A stretch of 60,380 nt of DNA from an uncultured Acetobacteraceae bacterium (GCA_903895595.1 CAITUP010000156.1:1-60380); one strand, 5' to 3'. Shown: positions 1 through 7,751, counted from the stretch's first letter. Notes: a model not told the origin generated them from the letters alone. Translations and numbers: made by a program.

Positions 1-502
1 CGAGGTCCATACAGATATAAGCGATGGTCCGGCCAACCGAACGGCGGCGCACCTCGGCAGCGAGTTCTTCGGGGTTGGGCAGCCGGAACGCATCCGGATC
101 GCCGGGGTCCAGCAGCGCGGGATCGGGACGGAGGGTGCGCCCGGACGGGGTGCGGGGGGCCGCCCCGGCCGGAGGACAGTGGTGGGGTTGCAGCGCGACG
201 CACGGCGGCCAAGCAAACCGCAGATTACAGCCCCTGGCGGCGCGGGCGAGCAGATAATGTTGCAGCGCGAGTGCCCTGAGCATGCCGCGTCGCATGCGGT
301 GCAGGATGGTGGGGAGATCGTAGGTGCCGAAGACGGCGGCGGCGGTGGCGAATTCCGGGGCGGCGGCGCGGGTGGCCGCAGTCGCGGCGAAGTGGCGGGC
401 GTGCGCGATAAGGACGGCGAGGACATGAAGAACAGCCCCGATACGCCCCGGGATGGGGCGGGGTTTTGCGGGGGCCAAGGTGGTTGGGGCTGCTCGGGTC
501 AT
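1..502 (-). CDS. Unknown protein, paralogue A (runs off the left edge)
   Basis: The ATG is at 502 and the frame stays open to base 1, so only the first 167 residues are visible. The product is about 80% identical by eye to the complete 250-residue protein at 58331-59083. The N-terminal half is Ala/Arg-rich and helical-looking (RPIPGRIGAVLHVLAVLIA near residues 14-32), followed by a Pro/Arg-rich variable linker and a conserved segment with EELAAEVRRR and VGRTIAYICMDL. The two copies also share about 80 bp of upstream sequence. I recognise no enzyme motif. From memory, proteins ending in a related module are repeated in several Acetobacteraceae genomes, but I could not check this. Function unknown; the reading frame itself is well supported by the paralogue. 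Confidence 0.7.
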   Translation of the reverse strand, partial: MTRAAPTTLAPAKPRPIPGRIGAVLHVLAVLIAHARHFAATAATRAAAPEFATAAAVFGTYDLPTILHRMRRGMLRALALQHYLLARAARGCNLRFAWPPCVALQPHHCPPAGAAPRTPSGRTLRPDPALLDPGDPDAFRLPNPEELAAEVRRRSVGRTIAYICMDL

Positions 503-687
503 TGAGATGGTGGTAGCAGGGTTCGGGGGAACAAAGCAAGAATTTTATGATTTATTTCCCAGTACATGGGTATGCAGGGGGGATCGGATTGGGAGATAAT
601 GCCAACCGCATGAGTCAATGGCTGCTTCGATTGATATTATCCTAGGCGTCCGAACCTTTGACTCATAGTCAGCGGTGCCCTGTCGTC
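503..687. other. Intergenic, upstream region shared with paralogue B
   Basis: No gene is seen here. The first ~80 bases match the region upstream of the paralogue at 59083 (shared GGAACAAAGCAAGAA block and a later GGGTATGC block), so the two genes probably share a promoter or untranslated leader. The remainder (about 560-660) is richer in A+T than the rest of the window. Confidence 0.6.
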
Positions 688-707
688 ATGCCGACGCAGG
701 TCGGCAT
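688..707. repeat. REP-like palindrome
   Basis: An 8-bp perfect inverted repeat (ATGCCGAC / GTCGGCAT) around a GCAG loop, inside the wider context TCGTC...CCACGA. It belongs to the same style of intergenic palindrome as those near 7752, 34179, 41347, 59576 and 59637, which also carry a CGTCAT flank. Confidence 0.6.
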
Positions 708-719
708 CCACGACTTATG

Positions 720-915
720 GGGTATGGCGCCGACAGTCGTGGATCCGGCACCGGGCGCATGTTCGATCTTCGCCTCCGCATCCGCCAGCGCTTGATCCAG
801 CGCCCGGATCGCCGCATCCCTCGCAAGAGCCTAATAATGACCCCGAAGGGCGCGGACCTGCTCCACGGCCTCGTCGGTATAGCCGCTCAACGCCGAGCGA
901 CAGGACTGCGCGGTT
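720..915 (-). pseudogene. Decayed coding fragment with an internal amber stop
   Basis: On the minus strand one frame reads like coding sequence on both sides of a TAG at 831-833: upstream SGYTDEAVEQVRALRGHY, downstream ALARDAAIRALDQALADAEAK. The downstream part is a charged, Ala-rich helix of coiled-coil type. The 5' side is cut at 916 by a copy of a small repeat element. No start codon or family is identifiable. It looks like the remnant of an accessory gene broken by a nonsense mutation and an insertion. Confidence 0.4.
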
Positions 916-960
916 GACCATGACGATGAAGAGGTGACGACCGCCATAATGAGAGCTGCC
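916..960 (-). mobile_element. Partial copy (one end) of the 101-bp MITE-like element
   Basis: These 45 bases, read on the minus strand, match bases 34144-34188 with only two mismatches. They include the terminal inverted repeat (AATGAGAGCTGCC at 948-960) and the stretch up to CATGGTC. The other half of the element and its second terminal repeat are absent, so this copy is truncated or rearranged. It lies between two decayed gene fragments. Confidence 0.75.
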
Positions 961-1114
961 GATGCCCCTTGGCCATGAGGCGGGAGTCCGCTTGGGGTGC
1001 AGGGTATGCATTCAGGTATCGCTACATGGCTCGCGACAGTCGCGCTTACCGTGGTCGTCCCCGGCTTGGTGGCGGCTATGAACCCAACGATCGAACCCAA
1101 TATAGGCATACCGC

Positions 1115-1237
1115 TTATCGAGCCTTCAGCTTCCAAGCCAGTTGGGCATACGTCAGCCCAATTGGCTTTAGTTCGGCCTTGACGAACCGGCTCGCCTTGC
1201 CGGCCCATTCCTTCTCACGTTCGGTCATCCATTGCAT
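1115..1237 (-). pseudogene. Truncated DUF6471-like (helix-turn-helix) gene
   Basis: From the ATG at 1237 (or 1228) the minus strand encodes about 40 residues resembling the start of the DUF6471 family: EWAGKASRFVKAELK then GLTYAQLAWKL. The family continues for another 30-40 residues (second and recognition helices), but here a TAA at 1115-1117 ends the frame and no continuation is seen in the other frames. It is therefore best read as a broken small DNA-binding protein gene. Family assignment rests on short motif resemblance. Confidence 0.45.
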
Positions 1238-1314
1238 ACGAAGCGGTATCGTGTTTCGATGGTAAGAACGATCGTACTTGTCTCCATCGACGTCGGAAAA
1301 TGGGAGAATATACC

Positions 1315-2181
1315 ATGGCCGCAGGACAATTTCCGTTAACGATCCAGCGCGAGATCGCGATACGCGCGCAGGTACACCGAACCCGGGTCGCGCCGTTCGC
1401 CGCCCTTGCCGTCGCAAATCGGCCGCTGGTGTTCCTGGCGCACGGCGATTCATGGTTCGATTATCCGCTCTCCGGCAACGACATCGCGTTCGACGACACC
1501 GATGTCATCGCGCAACTGCGCGGAATGGGCCAACCGAACCCGCTGATTCTCAATGTTTCGCATCATGGCGATTCCACCATCGACGAGCTGTCGTTACCCA
1601 AGCAAAAGCGCCTGATCGACGTTCTGCAAGACAACGACAATTGGCTGGAGGCGGGGAAACCCGATGCGATCCTGTTTTCGGGTGGCGGCAACGACATCGC
1701 GGGCGACGAGTTCTGCATGTATGTCGACCCCGCGTCCGGCGGCGGCGGGCTTTCGGTCAGTCGGTTCGAAGGCGCCCTCTCGAGCGTCGAAGCATCCTAT
1801 CTCGACCTGTTCGCGTTTCGCGACCAACACGCGCCGGGCGTGCCCATTTTCGCCCATTGTTACGATTTTGGAATTCCGAATGGCGAGCATCCCGTCTGTG
1901 CCGGGCCATGGCTGAAACCATCGCTCGACTTCCTGGGCTACGGCAACGACCTCGTTCGGACCCGCGCGATTGTCCGGACGGCGTTACAGGCATTTAGGAC
2001 CAGGCTGGTCGGGTTGGCATCGGAACCCGCCAACAACTTCCATCTGGTGGATACCCAAGGCACGCTGGAAGATGCCCGATGGGCCAACGAATTGCACCCG
2101 GATCCCGCTGGTTTCGGCGCCATCGCGGGGAAATTCCTGGAGACCCTTCAAGCGTTCCCATCGTTCGCGGGCCGCATCTGA
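1315..2181 (+). CDS. SGNH/GDSL-type hydrolase
   Basis: A 288-residue protein with the block order of SGNH hydrolases: block I GDSWFDYP with Ser46 as likely nucleophile, a candidate block II Gly/Asn region (SHHGDST), block III GGGND at residues 123-127, and a C-terminal WANELHP with His261. The usual block V Asp three residues before His is Asn258 here. Substrates of the family are esters, acyl groups or polysaccharide acetyl groups; no signal peptide is visible, so it is probably cytoplasmic. ATG 1315 is preferred over ATG 1300 because GGGAGA lies 7 bases upstream of 1315. The gene stands alone and converges on the amidohydrolase gene with a 7-bp gap. Confidence 0.85.
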   Translation: MAAGQFPLTIQREIAIRAQVHRTRVAPFAALAVANRPLVFLAHGDSWFDYPLSGNDIAFDDTDVIAQLRGMGQPNPLILNVSHHGDSTIDELSLPKQKRLIDVLQDNDNWLEAGKPDAILFSGGGNDIAGDEFCMYVDPASGGGGLSVSRFEGALSSVEASYLDLFAFRDQHAPGVPIFAHCYDFGIPNGEHPVCAGPWLKPSLDFLGYGNDLVRTRAIVRTALQAFRTRLVGLASEPANNFHLVDTQGTLEDARWANELHPDPAGFGAIAGKFLETLQAFPSFAGRI

Positions 2182-2188
2182 GGCGCCA

Positions 2189-3334
2189 TCACTCCGCCAA
2201 CGCCCGTTTCGCCACGCCTGCCAGGAAACCCGACGCCGCCGGCAGGATCGCGTCGTTGTAATCGTAGTTGGCGTTGTGCAGCTCCCGCCCGCCATCGGCC
2301 GGCCCGTTGCCGATCCACACGAAGGCACCGGGACGGTGGTGCAGGTACCAGGCGAAATCCTCGCCGGTCATGGCCGGGGCCATGTCGCGGCGCACCGGGA
2401 TACCGATCCCAGCGCACGCATCCGCCGCGAGATCGGCCTCGGCTTTGGTGTTCAAGGTGACCGGGTTGCCGCGGGGGATTTGCGTGTCGATGGTCACCCC
2501 GCACGTCATAGCCACACCGGCGGCGACGCGATGGATCGCGGCTTCCACCCGGTCGCGGACCTCGTCACGCAACATGCGCATCGTGCCGCGCACCAAAGCG
2601 TCGTTCGGGATTTGGTTGGCGGCGGACCCGCCCTGGATGATGCCGATGGTGATCACGGCGCTGTCCATCGGGTCGGTCTCGCGGGAGACGATGGTCTGCA
2701 GCGCCAGCACCAGATGGGCGGCGGCGATCATGGGGTCTCGGGTCAGGTGCGGCAGCGCAGCGTGACCGCCATGGCCTTTGATCTGGAAGATCAGCCGGTT
2801 GCCGGCGGCCATAACTGGGCCGTCGTGGATCGCGACCGTGCCGGCGTCCAGGCCCGGCCAGTTGTGGTAGCCGAAGATGCGCTCCATCGGGAAACGCTCG
2901 AACAAGCCCTCGGCAATCATGCTTTTGGCGCCGCCGCCACCTTCTTCCGCCGGCTGGAACACCAATTGCACGGTGCCGGACCAGTTGGGGTCGCGTTGCA
3001 GCAGCGCCGCGGCGCCGAGCAGAGAGGTGGTGTGGCCGTCGTGTCCGCAGGCGTGCATGACGCCGGGGTTTTTGGAGGTATGGCCGACGCCCGAGGTTTC
3101 CGCGATCGGCAGCGCGTCCATGTCCGCGCGCAACCCGACGGAGCGGTTGGACGATCCACGCGTCAACGTCGCCACCACCCCGTGACCGCCGATGCCGGCG
3201 ACGAAGGGCACCCCGAGTTCCCGCAGCTTCGCCTGTACGAACGCCGAGGTTTCCTTCTCATGCAGCGTCAGTTCGGGATGCGCATGGAGGTGCCGGCGCC
3301 ATGCGGTCAAGGTATCGGCGAGTGACTGGTCCAT
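2189..3334 (-). CDS. M20 family amidohydrolase (hippurate hydrolase-like)
   Basis: 381 residues from the ATG at 3334. Family signatures of the M20D aminoacylase/hippurate hydrolase group are plain: HAHPEL near the N-terminus, RADMDALPI, the metal-binding HACGHDGHT, the QPAEEGGGGA segment with the catalytic Glu pair, a dimerisation-domain GHGGHAALP, and TGEDFAW near the C-terminus. Such enzymes remove N-acyl groups from amino acids (hippurate, N-acetyl or indole-acyl conjugates) using two divalent metals in the cytoplasm. The frame stays open further upstream to 3505, but that stretch is low-quality coding sequence. No partner genes suggest a specific substrate. Confidence 0.92.
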   Translation of the reverse strand: MDQSLADTLTAWRRHLHAHPELTLHEKETSAFVQAKLRELGVPFVAGIGGHGVVATLTRGSSNRSVGLRADMDALPIAETSGVGHTSKNPGVMHACGHDGHTTSLLGAAALLQRDPNWSGTVQLVFQPAEEGGGGAKSMIAEGLFERFPMERIFGYHNWPGLDAGTVAIHDGPVMAAGNRLIFQIKGHGGHAALPHLTRDPMIAAAHLVLALQTIVSRETDPMDSAVITIGIIQGGSAANQIPNDALVRGTMRMLRDEVRDRVEAAIHRVAAGVAMTCGVTIDTQIPRGNPVTLNTKAEADLAADACAGIGIPVRRDMAPAMTGEDFAWYLHHRPGAFVWIGNGPADGGRELHNANYDYNDAILPAASGFLAGVAKRALAE

Positions 3335-3409
3335 CCTGGCTCCGGTGCCCTGGGTATGAGGGTATTGGGTACAGGTTTGGGGGGTGGGGTGCAACAGGAT
3401 TGGGCGCCA

Positions 3410-3437
3410 TTGCCGCGTCGGTCCGCATGCGTATAAT
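3410..3437 (+). promoter_or_regulatory. Putative sigma70 promoter
   Basis: TTGCCG (3410-3415), a 16-bp spacer and TATAAT (3432-3437) form a near-consensus promoter pointing at the 41-residue open frame that starts at 3468. Seen by eye only. Confidence 0.4.
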
Positions 3438-3467
3438 TCATGGTCGTACGACAGGGCGAGCAGACGC

Positions 3468-3593
3468 ATGGTTCGACCCGTCCTCTGGAATGCCCGGATT
3501 GGCACACGCCGCCCAACCAGCGTGACACTCCCCGCCGACCCGATCGCGGACGATATCGTTCGAGCGCTGGATGTCCTGTTCGCCGGGTTCTGA
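3468..3593 (+). CDS. Small hypothetical protein (41 aa)
   Basis: The ATG follows a near-consensus promoter by about 30 bases. The product contains PTSVTLPADPIADDIVRALD, reading like a small amphipathic protein, and ends eight bases before the convergent desaturase gene's stop. No ribosome-binding site is obvious and no family is recognised. It could be a real small gene or a chance frame; the clean promoter is the main argument for it. Confidence 0.35.
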   Translation: MVRPVLWNARIGTRRPTSVTLPADPIADDIVRALDVLFAGF

Positions 3594-3600
3594 GCACCGC

Positions 3601-4587
3601 CTAAAAACCTGCCGCTGCCCGCTTGCCGCCGCGACGCTGTTCCGCCATCGCGGCGTCCGAACCCCGGAGGTCATGGCCTGTCGATTTGGACGTCGCCCGC
3701 CGCATCACCGCTCGGTAGCCATGTTCGATTTCCATCCTCGGCCCTAGCGGACCCCGCATGAGAATATCGTGCAAAACCGGCAGATTGTAGCAAGGAACGA
3801 AGAACAGCAGATGATGTTCCAGATGGTAATTGACGAAATAGGGCGCGATCAGCGCGCGTTCGATCCAGTTGGCGATGGTCGTGCGGGTGTTGCGAAACGG
3901 ATCGCCGGAGTCCGGCACGACGGCATGTTCGGCGATGTTGCGGATGCGGGTTATCGCCATCGTCCAGGTCAGCAGCGGCACCAGCCATAGCAGCGGATAC
4001 GCCCACCAGACGCCGGCCAGAGCCAGCCCCGCGAACAGCACGGCATTGACAAGACATTGCGGACCGAGCCGCGCCCGAAAATGGGACAGATCGCCCAACG
4101 CACCGATAAGCTGCGCCTTGCGCTGCTGAAACCCGGTCTGCCCCGTGATGTCGCGGATGAATTTGCGCCGGTAGCTGGCACGCGCGATCGGGAACGGCGC
4201 GGACAGGATCAGATCCGGGTCCTCCGGCTGCTGCGTGTGTGCGTGATGCGCCAAGTGGTAGGAACGGTAAGCCACCGTATCGGCGAACACCGGCCACGCG
4301 CAGAACCATTGGCTGAGCGTCATGTTCAGCCGCTGTCCATGCGCGAAACACCCGTGCGCGCCGTCGTGCATCAGGATCGCCAGACCCAACTGACGCGATC
4401 CGATCAGCATGACGGCCAGCAGATACGTCAGCGGGTTGGGAAACCAGGCGACCGCCGCCATCGACGCGAAGATCACCGTCCAGGCATGGACGATCAGCCT
4501 CACGCTTTTCCAAGGCCGGCGGCGCCGGAGCATTGTCAGTTGCTCCGGCGTCACCAAATCCCGAGCGGAGGGCCGCCGGACGGTCAC
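3601..4587 (-). CDS. Membrane fatty acid desaturase / hydroxylase
   Basis: A 328-residue integral membrane protein with the three histidine boxes of di-iron fatty acid desaturases: HDGAHG, HLAHHAH, and NYHLEHH near the C-terminus. Hydrophobic segments before the first and between the second and third boxes fit the usual four-helix topology. It would introduce a double bond or hydroxyl into an acyl chain at the cytoplasmic face. The start is taken as GTG 4587, which overlaps the stop of the thiolase-like gene (GTGA), implying translational coupling; the frame also runs further upstream inside that gene. Being the third gene of a DUF35-thiolase operon suggests a role in processing an unusual acyl or isoprenoid compound. 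That role is inference. Confidence 0.88.
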   Translation of the reverse strand: MTVRRPSARDLVTPEQLTMLRRRRPWKSVRLIVHAWTVIFASMAAVAWFPNPLTYLLAVMLIGSRQLGLAILMHDGAHGCFAHGQRLNMTLSQWFCAWPVFADTVAYRSYHLAHHAHTQQPEDPDLILSAPFPIARASYRRKFIRDITGQTGFQQRKAQLIGALGDLSHFRARLGPQCLVNAVLFAGLALAGVWWAYPLLWLVPLLTWTMAITRIRNIAEHAVVPDSGDPFRNTRTTIANWIERALIAPYFVNYHLEHHLLFFVPCYNLPVLHDILMRGPLGPRMEIEHGYRAVMRRATSKSTGHDLRGSDAAMAEQRRGGKRAAAGF

Positions 4588-5732
4588 ACCGTTGCCGGTC
4601 CGCCCAGGATCACCGTTGCCTGAGCCGAGAGCACGCCGCCGTTGCCGTGCACGATCGCGGTGTCGGCCTTTTTCACCTGACGGGCACCGCATTCGCCGCG
4701 GATTTGGCGCACGGCCTCGATCAGGATGAACAACCCGTACATACCCGGGTGGCAATAGGACAGGCCGCCGCCGTTGGTGTTCACCGGCAACGATCCGCCG
4801 GGGGCGATGCGGCCGCCCTCGACGAAACGCCCGCCCTCGCCCTTCGGGCAGAAGCCGAGGTCTTCCAGGAACAGGATCGTATTGATCGTAAACGCGTCGT
4901 ACAGTGCCAGCACGTCGATATCCGACGCCTTCATCCCGGCCGCATTATAGGCCTGAGCGCCCGAGGCAATCGCCCCGGTGTGCGTCAGGTTCGGCATCGA
5001 AGTGATGGAGGCATGCGTGATCGACTGCCCGCAGCCCAGCACGTAGACGGGCTTTTGTTTCATGCCGCGGGCGCGTTCCGCCGTCGTCATGATAATGGCG
5101 CCGCCGCCGTCCGTGACCAGACAGATGTCGCGCACGGTGAACGGATAGCTGATGGGGCGAGCGGCCAGAACATCGGCGACCGTCAGCGGTTTTTTCTCCC
5201 ACGCCACCGGGTTCAACTGCGCCCAACCGCGCGCGGCCACCGCGACCTCGGCCATTTGTTCGCGGGTCGTGCCGAATTCGTGCATGTGCCGGCTGGCGGC
5301 CATGGCGTAGGCGGTGGCGGGCAGGAACGGGCGGAACGGCGTTTCGTACGGGTTGAACTCGCGCGCACTGGCGGCACGACGGCCGACCGTGCGCTGGGTG
5401 CTGCCATAGGCGATGACGGCGACGGTGCAGAGCCCGGCCTCCAGCGCGGCGTGGGCGTGCGCGACATGGATCTCGAACGAGGATCCGCCGACGATGGTGG
5501 AGTCGGTATAGGCGTCCGGCAGCCCGAGATATTCGACCAGCGACATGGCGGACGTTCGCGCCTGCGTCGTGGCGCAGAACAGCCCGTCCACATCCTTCAG
5601 GGTCAGCCCGGCATCTTCCAGCGCGCGGTGAATCCCTTGCGCCATCAGATCGAGGGGCGACATCAGCGCAGCGACGGCTCCGATATCGGATTCGGCGGCG
5701 CCGACGATGGCAACACTTCCACGCTGGACCAT
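4584..5732 (-). CDS. Thiolase-like protein (SCP-x / Ltp2 type)
   Basis: 382 residues with the thiolase fold of the lipid-transfer-protein (SCP-x) class: N-terminal VAIVGAAESDIG, NTNGGGLSYCHPG and HGNGG near the C-terminus. Where thiolases carry the acyl-accepting Cys, this protein has GGSSF (Ser84-Ser85), so ordinary Claisen chemistry is unlikely. Thiolase homologues lacking that Cys and paired with DUF35 proteins include the acyl-CoA retro-aldolase Ltp2 of steroid side-chain breakdown, and the DUF35 partner here lies immediately upstream with overlapping stop and start (TGATG). A retro-aldolase or acyl-CoA-binding role is therefore my inference. A GTG at 5735 is an alternative start. Confidence 0.85.
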   Translation of the reverse strand: MVQRGSVAIVGAAESDIGAVAALMSPLDLMAQGIHRALEDAGLTLKDVDGLFCATTQARTSAMSLVEYLGLPDAYTDSTIVGGSSFEIHVAHAHAALEAGLCTVAVIAYGSTQRTVGRRAASAREFNPYETPFRPFLPATAYAMAASRHMHEFGTTREQMAEVAVAARGWAQLNPVAWEKKPLTVADVLAARPISYPFTVRDICLVTDGGGAIIMTTAERARGMKQKPVYVLGCGQSITHASITSMPNLTHTGAIASGAQAYNAAGMKASDIDVLALYDAFTINTILFLEDLGFCPKGEGGRFVEGGRIAPGGSLPVNTNGGGLSYCHPGMYGLFILIEAVRQIRGECGARQVKKADTAIVHGNGGVLSAQATVILGGPATV

Positions 5733-6115
5733 CACACGCCCTCCGCCGGGGTGAACACAGGATATGGGTCTTCGTCGCCCTCGGCCGGGTGCACACGGAA
5801 TTTCACGCGCTGGCCGATCTTCACGGCAAAGGGGTCGATGTCCTCGACCCGGCTCATGAGGCGGAAACCCTCGTCCATGTCGATCAGGCAGACGTTATAC
5901 GGGTCGCCCTTGGCAGGGTGGGTGACGGTCGTGGCGTGGACGGTGCCGAGACCTTTGCTGACCCGCCATTCCAGATCGGCGGCGCCAGTCACGGGGGCGA
6001 TCACCCGCGGGTAGAACACGGCTTTGCCGAGGGACGGGCTGAACTGGTAGCCCAGCTCGCCGCGTTTGAGATGCTCGATATAGGTCGCGAGCGGCGACGT
6101 GGATGCTTGCGGCAT
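5732..6115 (-). CDS. DUF35 OB-fold protein, partner of the thiolase-like protein
   Basis: 127 residues from the ATG at 6115, which follows a purine-rich GGGGGAAA. The C-terminal half matches the OB-fold of the DUF35 acyl-CoA-associated family: DLEWRVSKGLGTVHATTV and IGQRVKFRV. The family normally begins with a zinc ribbon of four cysteines; here the corresponding region (residues about 20-45) contains none, so the ribbon is degenerate. DUF35 proteins form complexes with thiolase-like enzymes, consistent with the overlapping downstream gene. The frame is open further upstream to 6208, but that region lacks family resemblance. Confidence 0.82.
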   Translation of the reverse strand: MPQASTSPLATYIEHLKRGELGYQFSPSLGKAVFYPRVIAPVTGAADLEWRVSKGLGTVHATTVTHPAKGDPYNVCLIDMDEGFRLMSRVEDIDPFAVKIGQRVKFRVHPAEGDEDPYPVFTPAEGV

Positions 6116-6276
6116 CGGTGCGGTTTCCCCCTTTGGGCGATGGACGTGGGGAAGAGTATCAAGCCGGTGCGGCGCGGACAAATCCCCACCGCCGGTCCCA
6201 TCGTGCAATACCGAACCGGAAGCCGCGGATCGTCGTCAGATCTGGAATGCGTGCCCGCTTTCGGGGATAGCCCGAA

Positions 6277-6546
6277 TCACTGGACGTCGCGCGTGTCCGC
6301 ACCGATAAGGGCGATGCCGCCCAGGGTGCTGTCCGCCATCAGCGCCGCTTCGAGGCTGCACTGTATCGCCGCCTGGAGCGCGACGCCGTCGAAGGTGCCT
6401 CCGTCAGTGTTCAAGATATGACCATAGGGTTCGGCCGGGTCGGCCGAGATGAACGCGCTTCTCACGTTCGCGCCGGTGGCTGCGAGCGCGGGATGACCCA
6501 AGGTGGCGAAGATGGTGGCCAACAGGCAGAATGCGACACGAAACAT
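6277..6546 (-). CDS. Small secreted protein with signal peptide
   Basis: 89 residues from the ATG at 6546. The first ~22 residues form a signal peptide (MFRVAFCLLATIFA then ALAA), followed by a short mature domain. No family is recognised. The upstream 250 bp are A+T-rich and shared divergently with the SahR-like gene. The frame extends upstream to 6696, but the A+T-rich composition and the signal peptide argue for the internal start. The product is probably periplasmic. Confidence 0.6.
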   Translation of the reverse strand: MFRVAFCLLATIFATLGHPALAATGANVRSAFISADPAEPYGHILNTDGGTFDGVALQAAIQCSLEAALMADSTLGGIALIGADTRDVQ

Positions 6547-6764
6547 GCAAATTATCTCAATTTTGATTGAACTCACCCGATTCCCATATAGGCAAATCGC
6601 GTGCCAACCGAATAATCCATTGAAATTACATATATCACCATTTCGTGAAGAGATAAAAAAGACACTCATGTAAAATTTTCCGACATTTCCCGACATTCAC
6701 CCAACCCCATCGGCAGGCGGAGTGACCGCCCGCCCCGCCACCCATCCACACCACAATTCCGGTA

Positions 6765-6786
6765 GACATAAAGATATCTTTATGTC
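6765..6786. promoter_or_regulatory. SahR-type operator (perfect 22-bp palindrome)
   Basis: GACATAAAGATATCTTTATGTC is perfectly self-complementary and ends 11 bases before the ATG of the ArsR-methyltransferase gene. Palindromes built on AAAGATATCTTT are, as I recall, the operators of SahR, an ArsR-family repressor that responds to S-adenosylhomocysteine and controls methionine-cycle genes. Its place right over the start suggests autoregulation and control of the downstream deaminase and metH. The identification of the motif is from memory. Confidence 0.8.
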
Positions 6787-6797
6787 ACATAGGTCCC

Positions 6798-7715
6798 ATG
6801 GACCAACTCCTCGCAAGCCTCCGAGCGGCCGCCGAACCCACGCGCTTGCGTTTGCTGGCGCTGGCGGGGCGCGGGGCATTCTGCGTCATGGAGTTCACCG
6901 AAATCCTCGGCCAGTCGCAGCCGCGGCTATCGCGCCATCTAAAGCTGCTATGCGATTGCGGCCTGCTCGACCGCGTCCGAGAGGGCACCAATGTCTGGTT
7001 CGCCCTGCCGACCGGCAGCGACGGCGACCTCGCCCGCGAACTGGTCGCTCGGCTTCCGTCCGATGATCCGACCTTGGAAACCGACCGTCGCCAAGCCGCC
7101 CGAGTGCTGGCCGAACGCGCGCGGGAAGCGTCGGAAAGTTTCCGCCGCCAAGGTGCCGATTGGGACGAAATGCGCGCGTTGGAGCTGCCGGCCGCCGCTG
7201 TCGAACAAGCGCTGATGACCCTGGTACCCGAACCCGGCCGCCTGCTCGATATCGGCACCGGCACAGGGCGCGTCCTGGAACTGCTCGCGCCGCGGATACA
7301 GCAAGGCCTCGGGGTCGACGCATCGAAAGCCATGCTGGCCCTCGCACGCACGCGTTTGTCGGGGCAGGCCTTCGCCCATTGCGCGGTACGGCAGGCCGAT
7401 ATGTACCGCTTGCAGCGCGCCGACGCCGCCTTCGACACCGTCGTCATGCAGATGGTGCTGCATTATGCCGAAGACCCCGCCGGTGTGCTGATGGAGGCCG
7501 CGCGCGTGCTCCGCCCCGGCGGACGCCTGATCGTGATCGATCTCGCGGCCCATACGCGCGCGGATCTGGTGGCGAAGCGCGCCCACCGCTGGTCGGGGTT
7601 CGCCGATACCGCGATCGCCGACATGATGTCAGCCGCGGGCCTGCTCCCGGCGGTGCCGCTGACCGTCCCAGGGCCACTGGATGTCCGCATCTGGCCAGCC
7701 GAGCGTCTGCCATGA
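6798..7715 (+). CDS. ArsR-family regulator fused to a SAM-dependent methyltransferase domain (SahR-like)
   Basis: A 305-residue fusion. Residues 1-80 are an ArsR-type winged helix (AEPTRLRLLAL; LGQSQPRLSRHLKLL as recognition region; DRVREGTNVWF wing). Residues about 130-290 are a class I methyltransferase fold with motif I LLDIGTGTGRVLELL and a post-I acidic segment GVDASKAM, which would bind SAM or S-adenosylhomocysteine. Such fusions next to methionine-cycle genes act as SAH-sensing repressors in Proteobacteria. Here a perfect palindrome sits just upstream and adenine/adenosine deaminase and metH lie downstream on the same strand. No strong ribosome-binding site precedes the ATG, perhaps because the operator occupies that place. 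Whether it also methylates anything is unknown. Confidence 0.88.
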   Translation: MDQLLASLRAAAEPTRLRLLALAGRGAFCVMEFTEILGQSQPRLSRHLKLLCDCGLLDRVREGTNVWFALPTGSDGDLARELVARLPSDDPTLETDRRQAARVLAERAREASESFRRQGADWDEMRALELPAAAVEQALMTLVPEPGRLLDIGTGTGRVLELLAPRIQQGLGVDASKAMLALARTRLSGQAFAHCAVRQADMYRLQRADAAFDTVVMQMVLHYAEDPAGVLMEAARVLRPGGRLIVIDLAAHTRADLVAKRAHRWSGFADTAIADMMSAAGLLPAVPLTVPGPLDVRIWPAERLP

Positions 7716-7751
7716 TCGAGGGAATAGGGGCTCGTCGTGAAGCGACCGATA

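Noticed and set aside
997-1182. Plus-strand 61-residue frame with a hydrophobic stretch resembling a small membrane protein
   Set aside because: No ribosome-binding site, and the region overlaps the DUF6471-like remnant on the other strand; the hydrophobicity is likely a shadow of GC-rich DNA.
1970-3325. Long plus-strand frame across the SGNH hydrolase end and the amidohydrolase gene
   Set aside because: It is antisense to a clear M20 protein with all metal motifs and shows low-complexity Arg/His/Gly composition.
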